From Xylona heveae TC161 (Eukaryota > Ascomycota > Xylonomycetes > Xylonales > Xylonaceae): a stretch of 64,000 nucleotides of DNA. The stretch spans positions 434,001-498,000 of the forward strand of contig NW_017264197.1 of assembly GCF_001619985.1 (NCBI RefSeq). Reading direction: 5' to 3'. The stretch's first letter is position 1. Every line of letters starts with the position of its first letter. Of the stretch, positions 50,201-59,431 are shown piece after piece. Position numbers and translations under genes: made by a program. The notes under the pieces are model-generated. The model was given only the letters and a program-made list of their open reading frames with translations. It was not told the DNA's origin and made no database searches.

Positions 50201-53200
50201 AGAAAAAATAGCATGTACATTACAACATACTATTAAAATAGCATGCCAAAGATTTATTTCTTAATTTAAACTATCTCTAAAATTTAAACCATGGTAGAAT
50301 AATCAACTATTATTTCAAAAAACTAAAGTAACTTAAGCAAAGAAACAATGGAAGCAAAACAAAAGCCAAGTTTTATAAAAAGAATATATTATTAAAAGAA
50401 ATAGTTTTTTTTAGAAGTATTAGACAAGCTAAAGAAACATTCTGGACAAACTTTCTAACAAATGCTAAAGGAGCTAATGTTTTCAAAGCATACTACTATA
50501 CTAACCCAAAAAAGTAAAAAAACTTTCTTTTATTCAAGGACTAGCTATCTTAGAAACTACTCTTAAAGAAAAATGTTCAGCTTTCTTAACTACTTTATTT
50601 CCTACACTACCTACAAGTTAAGGAACTACAAGAGTTCAATACAAGGCTCAAACATGCCCTTGACCAAAGATTACTCAACAAAAAATCAAGCATGCTATTC
50701 AAACTTCTACTTCAAAAAAGGCTCCAGGATTTGATCAATTATCTTTTGCAATCATTCAAAGAGTATTTCAATACATTTCAAGATGGTTTACTTTAATATA
50801 TTAAATACTATTAGACCAAGGATATCATTCTATTAGCTGGAGACAAGGCATAGAAGTAGTATTAAAGAAACTATCAAAGCCTAATTATACTCAACTAAAA
50901 GGATATAGAATAATTACATTCTTTAACTACTTAGGCAAGATTTTAGAAAAAATTATAGCTACTAGATTATTTTATCTAGGAGATAATCAAGATCTATTAC
51001 ACCAAGAGCAAATGAAAGGTAGAAAACAAAAATCAGCTATAGATATAGCTATGATACTTACCCATGATATTCAAAAAGCTTGAAATCAAAAACAAGTTTT
51101 ATTCTGCTTATTCTTGGATATAAAAGGAGCATTTAACCATGTTTCAATTATATAACTATTACAAGTTCTACAACAACTTCAACTACTAAAAGTAGTACTT
51201 AACTAGACAAAATGCTTTATGACATAAAAACAAATTAGTTTAGCTTTTGATAAACAACAACAATCTATGACAGCTATTAATACTGGAATTTTACAAGGCT
51301 CACCTCTATCACCTATCTTATTTTTATTATATTTAAGATTTTTATTTAATTATATTCAAGATAGATTTCCTACAGTTAAACTACCTAGCTATATTGATAA
51401 TATAGCTATAGTAGTTCAAGGAGCTACATCTATAGCTAACTATTTAATCCTTAAGAAAATTACTAAACTAGCCTTTATCTGGAGAGAAGAAAATGCTATT
51501 GCATTTAACAATACAAAAATAAAGTTTATTTACTTTCAAAGAACAAAAACACCAAGCTAAGCTACATGTATACTATCAAATAGAACTATAATAGTTTCTA
51601 GTACCTGTGTTAGATAATTAAAAATTTGGTTTGATTTTAAACTATCTTTCAAAAAACATGTTACTAGAAAAGTAACAGCAGCTACAAGAGTCTTTCATAG
51701 CCTAAATAAACTACTTGGATTAGAAAAAAAAATATCTGTCCCAGCTGGAATTACCTTATACAAAGCTTGTACTACATTTATTAGTGACTTTGGATCTCCA
51801 ATCTGATAGAAACAACAAATAAACTACAAGAACCTCTTTCAAAAACTTCAAAATCAAGTCCTAAGAAAGATTCTTGAATGCTTTAAAACAAGTCCTATAC
51901 AAGCTATAGAGATAGAAGTATGTTTATTACCTGTCAACCTCAGGCTAGAACTTCACAGCTATAAATATGCATTGAAAATAACTACACTATACTTGTTACA
52001 TTTACTTAGACAAAGAACTTCCAAAGAATTTCCTCTAATATCACAAATAGAACAAGATATAGATACTACCAAGTACCTAGACTAGAATCAACAACCTACT
52101 CAGTTAAAATCAAAAGTATATCTTACTCAATATATAAAAATACTAGCTAAGTTAGCTACTATTTTACTTACTATACCAGAGCTAGAATCTTATATAATAA
52201 CTGAATGGCCTCTATAAAAACAATTTCCAGCTATATTTATTATCAAAAACAAGCACTCCAAGTCTGATATAATAGAAAAACACTAAACAATACTAAATAT
52301 CCTTCAAAAACAAATTCTAGAAGAAAATTGTATAGTATATACAGATGGATTACTACAAACAACAGCAGGAGCAGGATGTTATATTATATACTGTCAAGAC
52401 ACATATACTGTTTCCTGGTATCTGGGCTCATATATGAAAATCTATGATGCAGAACTCTTTGCTTTAACTAAAGCAATAGAATAGATAGCATATAGATTAA
52501 CTATAAACCCCAAAGCTATCTAGATATTTACAGACAATCAAAGTATTTTAGATATAATATAACATTTAATAGCTGGACCTGGACAACAACTACTACTACA
52601 AATCTTTTCTGCCATTCAAGTCCTCAAAGACAATAATATTTAAATCTACCTTCAAGGGGTTCTAAAACATCAAGGAATACTAGAAAATAAAGAAGCAGAT
52701 AAAGCAGCCAAGCAGAGAACAACATATACTAACAAACTATACAAGAATGCATATATTTCATACAGCTACTTGAAAAAAAAGTTGAAAAAGCTTATCCTTG
52801 AGCAATGGATCTACCAATGGCAAACTACTTCTAAAGGAGAACATTATAAACAGTTTTAAATCTTTCTACACTGGAAGCTATTTGAGGGATACCAAGACCT
52901 TAGAAGAAAACTAGTTACAACTGTCATTTAACTCAAGATAGAACATGGTTATTTCAAATCCTACCTATACAAGCTATCTATATATGAGTCAAAAAAATAT
53001 AGCTTTATCTGCAACTTTACTCAGAGTCCAGCTCATCTATTACTGTCTTGCTCTTAAACAAAAGAAGCTAGAAAAGTTTTACTACAAAAAGTAAAGGAAA
53101 AAGTTTTTACTTTGAAAATATTATATACTGGAAAAAACTAGAACTATTTACTAGAATATCTAGATACTACTAAAACAGTATCAAAAACATGGTTGCTACA

Positions 53201-53540
53201 TCAAGAAGGACAATATTAACAAGAAACATTATGAGACTAAGGTAGACTTCAAGATGAAAATACTCCTTGAGATTTCCAAAATCAAAAAACAAAAAAAAAA
53301 CCAAACTTTAACCCTCTTTTATTACTTTTATTACTCTCACTTTGTCTATCTTTATTATTTTCTTTGTATTGTATTAATTTTTTTTTGTTTTATATTGATA
53401 GATAATATTTAGTATCAGCTTAATTAATTCTAGAGTAACCTCCAAAAGCTCAATATATATTTTATATATTTAAACTATAGACTCTGCCATAGCTTTAGGG
53501 CTGCATGCAGAATAAACAATCAATTAATCATAGATATTAA
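47256..53540 (+). mobile_element. Tad1-type LINE, long plus-strand copy
   Basis: ORF1 region (about 47.96-49.35 kb): an RRM-like stretch (FFLVLAFKTEQEAKQVLKN) is followed by zinc-knuckle text (CFKYQQFGH, CQICTELHNTK). ORF2 region: AP endonuclease (49.4-50.0 kb, EPWI, KKPRVLAFITKL), reverse transcriptase (50.65-51.9 kb: RIITFFNYLGKILEKII, FLDIKGAFNHVS, LQGSPLSPILF, YIDNIAI), and RNase H (52.33-52.7 kb: YTDG, YDAELFALTKAIE, DNQSI). The second catalytic Asp of the RT is Asn (YIDN), consistent with a G-to-A change. ORF1 and ORF2 contain many TAG/TAA/TGA codons, so the element is dead. The 3' end is approximate. The probable 5' leader lies beyond Gypsy copy B at 38745-39877. Confidence 0.85.
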
Positions 53541-54492
53541 TCTATTACTTAATTAATAAAACTATCTAATTAGAATTAGCAAGTTTATTTTTTTTATTTT
53601 GTTTAGTATTTTCAAGTTCCTTTTGAACTTTTATTTTTGCTAACTATATATAAATATAATTTGCTTTATAATTATCATTAAAAAAATAATAAATCTCTTG
53701 AAAAAGTTTGTTCTATATAAGGTTAATATAGAAATTTTTAACTATTTGTGTTTTTAATTTTCTGGAAACAATATTTTTATCTTGATAATTTATGCCTTGT
53801 TAAAGTTTATTATAATAGTTTTTGCCCTATTAAAATAATTTATTTTGATAGTTTTTATCTTATTAGAGCTATTTATTGTCTTGCAAACTTAAACTAGTAT
53901 ATATTGTCTAAAATGACTATAACTTTGAATTGTTAATAATAGTTTTTACTATTAAAAATAGTTAAATACCTGAATAATTAAAAATAGTTTTTGCTACTTT
54001 CAATGGCTAGTTTTTGTAGTTAAAGCTTGTAGTACTATTTTAAAATATTTTTTACTGTTTTTTTGTCTCTGTAAATAATTTTATTAGTTCAAGAAAATAA
54101 ACTTTAGCTTTTCTTTTGCTTTGTCTTGTAAAGTATTTAATAAATGCTAGTTATACTATAAAAGTATTTTTTCCTACAATATAATATTATATTTAGATAA
54201 ATTATTTATTTTTGGCATCTAGTAAAAAGTTTTCTTATTTAACTTGTTTTTTATAATTAAAATATTTTGAAAAAATATTGACTAGATTAGTTTTTCCAAA
54301 ATAATATTTTATTTAAAATAAAAATATAATAAGTTTTTCTGCTTAAATTGTTTGTCTTGAAGTTAGCTTTTTAGTAGTTATAAAGTAATACAAATTATTA
54401 AAACTAGAAAAAACAAAATTTTATAATAAGTTTCTTGAAGATATTATTACTAGTATATAAATACATTAACTATAGTGAATAATTTTTAATTA
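53541..54492. other. Unassigned AT-rich decayed DNA
   Basis: CpG-free and heavily A/T-shifted, with repeated TTTTTG(T/C)-type text but no recognisable coding domain. The last 20 bases or so (AATAATTTTTAATTA) can be read as deaminated LINE sequence equivalent to AACAATTTCCAGCTA near 52,225, so the adjoining inverted-repeat element probably landed in a LINE copy. Confidence 0.4.
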
Positions 54493-55198
54493 CTTACATG
54501 TAAATAGTATAAATTTTTAATTTATTTAAAAAATATTTTTAATTAAAATACTTAATATTTTATATTATATAGATAAATTTAAATTATTAATTTAATACTA
54601 ATAATTTTAAATAATTTAAATATAATAAAAAATAAAAAATTTAAAAAAATAAAAAAATAATTATAATAATTTATTTCCTATTTGAAACTAGCTTACTTTA
54701 TAAACTAGTCTAATCTTAGAGCTCAATATTATACTATTAAACTAGAAGTACTTTTTTCCTAAAAATAGTTTAAGATAAAAAAATAGTAGAAAAAAATAAA
54801 AAAAATAAAAAAAAGATTTCTTAGCTGGGGATTGAACTCAAATACTTAGGTACTTGTAATATTTATATATTTTCTAATTATGAAATAGCTTTTTAAATAG
54901 GATATTTTTTTAAAAATATACTTTTTATATTTTTTTACATATCTTTTTATTTAAATTTTAAATTATTTTAAAAATATTTTATAATATTTAATAAGATTTA
55001 ATATTATTATAAAATTTTTAAAATTTTTAAATTAAATATAAATAATTAAAATATATTTAATTATTTTAAATAAAATCAATACAATTATTAAATTAATATA
55101 AATTAGTTTAGATATATAAATATTTAAAATATAATAAATTTAATTTTAATATAGAAATATATTTTATATAATTTAAAAATATATTATTTGCATGTAAG
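54493..55198. mobile_element. Small inverted-repeat element (MITE-like), copy 2
   Basis: 706 bp, starting CTTACATGTAAATAGTAT and ending with the inverse (TTGCATGTAAG). It has the same internal order as copy 1 (23498-24419), including the two tRNA-like patches, but lacks part of the A/T interior. It is flanked on the right by LINE sequence. Confidence 0.75.
54675..54891 (-). other. Two tRNA-like segments inside inverted-repeat element copy 2
   Basis: The minus strand of 54823-54891 contains GAGTTCAATCCCCAGCTA, a near-consensus B-box with T-arm, about 60 bases after a possible AGCTATTT acceptor side. 54675-54752 is the decayed counterpart of the A-box patch in copy 1. No intact cloverleaf is evident. 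Confidence 0.4.
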
Positions 55199-56042
55199 CA
55201 TTTATTATAAAAAACAAGTATTTCAAGTCTAATATAAATGAAAAACATTAAACAATATTAAATATCTTTTAAGATTAAATTCTAGAAAATAATTGTATAG
55301 TATATATATATAAGTTATTATAAATAATAACAAGAGCAGGATATTATATTGCTTACTGTCAAAATATATATATTTTTTCCTAATATCTAGGTTTATATAT
55401 AGAAATCTATAATGCAAAATTCTTTGCTTTTATTAAAACAATACAATAAATAGTATATAGATTAATTATAATCTCAAAAGCTATTTAAATATTTATAAAC
55501 AATCAAAGTATTTTGAATACAATACAATACTTTATAGCTGGACTTAAATAATAATTACTACTATAAATTTTTTCTACTATTCAAGTTCTCAAAGATAATA
55601 ATATTTAAATCTATTTTTAGTAGATTTTAGGTTTTCAAAAAATACTAGAAAATAAAAAAGTAAATAAAGTAGCTAAACATAAAATAATATATATTAATAA
55701 ATTATACAAAAATGTATATACTTTATATAGTTACTTAAAAGAAATTAAAAAAAACTTATTTTTGAGTAATCAATGGCAAACCATTTTTAAAAAAAGAATA
55801 TTATAAATAGTTTCAAACTTTTTTATACTAGAAACTATTTAAAAGATACAAGAATCTTAAAAAAAAACTAGTTACAACTATTATTTAACTCAAGATAAAA
55901 CATGGTTACTTCAAGTCTTACTTGTATAGATTACTTACATATAAATTCAAAAAATATAGTTTTATATGTAATTTTACTTAGAGTTTAGTCTATTTATTAC
56001 TATTTTGCTCTCAAACAAAAAGAGCTAGAAAAGTTTTATTAC
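55199..56042 (+). mobile_element. Tad1-type LINE, 3' fragment interrupted by the right-hand element
   Basis: This matches 52,238-53,085 of the long LINE (RNase H to 3' part) with strong C-to-T and G-to-A shift and many stops. The match ends abruptly at 56042: the long copy continues AAAAAGTAAAGG while this one switches to CpG-rich DNA. The left edge adjoins the inverted-repeat element. Confidence 0.85.
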
Positions 56043-56050
56043 TCCATATA
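56039..56050 (+). other. Putative Starship target site TTAC(N7)A at the element's 5' edge
   Basis: TTAC at 56039-56042 are the last bases alignable to the LINE. They are followed by TCCATAT and A56050, so the site fits TTAC(N7)A, a target pattern reported for some Starships. The long LINE has CTAC here, so the TTAC in this copy probably arose by C-to-T decay before insertion. Confidence 0.65.
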
Positions 56051-56461
56051 ACAACGTGCTGGCCAATGGGCTGCCGTTTCTGGAGGCCTCGAGCGCCGTT
56101 TCGGGAGGTGCATCTGCCCACCCAACGTCGACCCAGGCGTCTGTCCCGAACAGTCGGCCGGGGGTGCGATCAAGGGGCTCCTCACGCCCACGGTCGCTTC
56201 GCTTGGCCAGCTTGGACGGCGGCGCGCGCGCGCCACCACGTCGGTGACCATCAGTTCGAGCGGTCGAAACGTCGAACGTCCATCTGTCCCCCGCCCGGTC
56301 CGGCCATGGCCCTGGCAATCTTGACGGTCGACGGTGACCTGTGTCCCCCAGCTGCTCAACTGCACCACCCGACAGGCGTATAAGATGGAGCGCCCAGCCG
56401 TCCCTCCTGGCCACCACCATCACATGGTCAGCGACGCAGCAGCAGCACCAGAGACACGGCG
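56043..56461 (+). promoter_or_regulatory. Leader between element edge and recombinase start
   Basis: GC-rich, CpG-dense DNA including an alternating block GGCGCGCGCGCGCC near 56,220. A TATAAGA at 56379-56385 lies 77 bases before the start codon and could be a TATA element. Overlapping open frames here are compositional artefacts. Confidence 0.4.
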
Positions 56462-59002
56462 ATGGCGAGAGCCTCGATTGCTCTGGACGACCGACACGGG
56501 CGTCGCACCCCGACGCCGCCGCTGCGCTCGAAGGCCGTAGCCACGATCAAATGCCAAAGCCGCTTTGTTGTGATCAAGCCCGAGCAGAAGTCGGATCCCT
56601 CGGCCGACTCGGAGGCTCTTCTGGATTCAGATTCGGATCTGCATTTGGACGACTCCGACGACGAGGAGCCGTCCCATTCTCCCGAATACTATCGCCAACT
56701 CGCCGAGAGCGTGGACCGCTCGGAGCCGGCGGTTGGATACGCTCCGGGGACGCGAAAACAATTGGAGCGGATGGAGAAGCTCTGGGCGGCGTGGGCTTCC
56801 CTCTTCTTGCGGCGCTGATCGAAATGCGATTGGCAATAGAGCATGGCTGACCAGCGTTCTAGGTTCTGGGCGGAGCAAATCAACAACTATGGGCCGACCT
56901 CGAGCAACGGTTACGACAGGATCACCCGCGGTCTGCTGTTCAGCTTCCTGGAATGGTTACTGAACCGGAAGACGGGAGAGGATGGACGACGGTGCCGCGG
57001 CACAAAGCTGTTATCGTCATTGAAAACTTATTACAAGCAGTTCTGTCTGGTGTATGAAATGAAGAGAGGGAAGAAGATGGATCCCGATATCACGAGTGCG
57101 GCACGCGAGGTAGGACGCTTTGTGATTCGTACGTGGTCGACGTTCTTGTGCTTACTCTCGTCCAGGGTATGGAAACTCTTGCGCAGAAGCACGGGTTGAG
57201 TAAAAACAAGAGGGCGAAGATGGCCATGGACAGCCACGATGTGCTCGAATTTTTGCAGGTCAATCTCACGTCGACTGGCCTCGCCTACAAGCTTGGGCGA
57301 CATCGCCTGCAGCTAGGCTTGTTCACCCTGTCTGGATTCATCACCGCCAACAGGCCCAAAGCGACTCTGGAGCTGCGCTATCGGCACCTCAGGGTGACGC
57401 TGTTGCGCGATCCTCGCGACGGGCCCCATCGGATCCTTCTCGAGTTCACCTATGAGTTCACAAAGACGTACTTGGGCATGAAGGAAGCGTAAGTGCAGCA
57501 GATGTCGCCCTCCCTCCCGGGGTTCCCCCATCCCATCCCCTTCCTCTCTCCAGCCGAGTCGGGCTAATACTTGGGACCTACTCCTGACGCTCGCGCAGGA
57601 ATACATTTCCGATTCCCGAGATCCTCTTCGACCCCTCGTTGGTGATGAGCCCCCACGTCATTCTCTTGGGGATGATGTTTGCCGATGGCGCGTTTGACGT
57701 GCCCGGGCTGAAGATGGCTGCGCAACTGAGCCAGCTGGATATTCCGCCGGGCTGCAATTCCCTCCCACTCCCGCTCAAGCTAGAGCTGGCAGACGTCCAT
57801 GTCCTTCGGCGGTCGATGAGGACGGCGACCGGCTATGCCATCTCGCCCGATGCTGGTCTGCTCTATTCGACCGTCAAGCCGTGGATGACGCGTGCTGGCG
57901 AGGTCGCGGGATTCGCCGGCGTCGTGCGACCTTATAATCTCCGCTACGGATCGGGCCGGGCATTCGACGACGAGGGTAGGTGCACTTAGAAGGCATCCCA
58001 GATGTTCATCTCGCATGTCTCGGTAGCTAACGACAAGCGGCAGGCTGTATGAGCGAGGCGCTGCGTAACGTGATCATGCAGCATAACGATCCACGCACCT
58101 TTGTCCGACACTATCTTCCGCGGCGCGTCAACGTCGACCTGCAGGCCATTGTGCGTGGACTTGAACCACAGGCGGAGGTGATGCAGGCTAGTTGCCGTAT
58201 GCTACGGTCTTTGGATCGACGCCGGCCGTACAAGCTGACAGCAGAGCAATCGAAGTCTGTCAACCAAGACCCTCGCGTGCTCCGCTTGGAGCGCCGGCGA
58301 GATCGTCACCGGGGTCGACCGACTCGGCAGGAGGAGTCCCGACGGGTGGAACGCGACCTCAGGAACCTGAAGCAGCGCCTGCGCGCGAAGCTTCGCCGCA
58401 ATATCCGCGAGAGCTGGGACCGCGAGCAGGCGATCAAAGACATCCAGCACCAGTTGGCGGGCGGGTCGTTTGAGGACATTCGCGAGCAACATCTGGGCTC
58501 CGTCGAGCGCACGCCGGAGCACAAGCGGCTTATCACGGCGCTCATGTCGCTACCGGGCGCAACCCTCGAAGAGGAGATGCAGCGACGGAACGAGGCGATC
58601 AACGCGGTGGCCGCGTACTGTCACTTGGAGGAGAGCTACCGTCCGAATCAGCCCGGCGGATGCCGTCTCGACACGGTCCCCCCGGCGAAGATGGACCCGG
58701 AACGCGAGACGGCCGATCTCATCGAAAAAATATTGAAGGCAGCGAAGTGTATGGTGTTCGCGAACGAACAAAACAAGCGACCACTTAAGTGCTTTGTTTG
58801 TTTTGGCGACACGAACAAGTCATGGCATCAGCGGGTCTATGATTTTGCCAGGCCTGGGGACCTTAGCAAGCATTTTAAGAAATATCATCTGACTCATCTT
58901 GAGGCGAACGCGACGATCAAATGCGAGGTCTGCAATATAACTTTAGGTCACCGGAAGCATTTCCAGCGTCATGCACTAGCCACCCATGGGACGGTGTCAT
59001 GA
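56462..59002 (+). CDS. DUF3435 tyrosine recombinase (Starship captain-like) with C-terminal C2H2-like fingers
   Basis: Five exons, 56462-56790, 56842-57109, 57166-57488, 57599-57975 and 58044-59002, encode 751 residues with matching phases. The last three introns have good GT-AG ends; the first (56791-56841) is the least certain. The N-terminus has an acidic run, then DDEEPSHSPEYYRQLAESVD, typical of the fungal 'FluG-domain' DUF3435 family. Tyrosine-recombinase residues can be placed: R262 (in TANRPKATLELRYRHL), Y419-N-L-R422 (box II, with Tyr where His is usual), H446 and the nucleophile candidate Y456 (in TFVRHYLPRR). A basic segment (about 500-590) is followed by Cys/His fingers (CFVCFGD...HFKKYH; CEVCNITLGHRKHFQRHALATH is split by position, about 680-748). 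It would cut and join DNA at the element's ends. No premature stop and no deamination signature. Confidence 0.9.
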
Positions 59003-59431
59003 TCATTAATGCACCAGAGGAGTGTCATTTCTCTGATTTCGTTGTCGCAGTCCAGTCCGATCTGCGCCTCCAAGGAGGCTTTTCTGCAAGTGTGCGCATG
59101 TTTAACGTAGTGTGGAATCAAATATAATTATGTATTGATTATGCTAGATCGAGAGCGTTGTACATCCCACATGATGAGTGACTGTTCGAGCATGACCATT
59201 TGGGTAACTACCTCAGGGTCGGCGTACCATTGTAGCGTCCGGCATGTTTTGCGCCTGTTGCCTCGGGAACGGCGGTTGGGGGTCGGTTATCGTGGCGCCC
59301 GTTAATCGGGCGGCCTGTTATCATGTGCGCTGGCAAGCTATCCGACATGAAACTCCTTCCACCTGGATGGGTGACTCCTTTTCCTACAGAATTTTTGACG
59401 TTCTTGCAATTCAATTCATGCGCAAATAGCG
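59003..59431. other. Intergenic region between recombinase and kinase-like gene
   Basis: 430 bp with normal composition. It presumably contains the recombinase 3' end and the promoter of the next gene. No other feature seen. Confidence 0.45.

Noticed and set aside
51267-51560. An intact reverse-transcriptase gene in the LINE
   Set aside because: This is only a surviving open stretch of a reading direction full of stops, and the YIDN motif has lost the second catalytic Asp.
56056-56540. Several open frames on both strands just inside the right-hand element
   Set aside because: High GC content makes stops rare. They overlap each other and the recombinase leader, and none shows family features.
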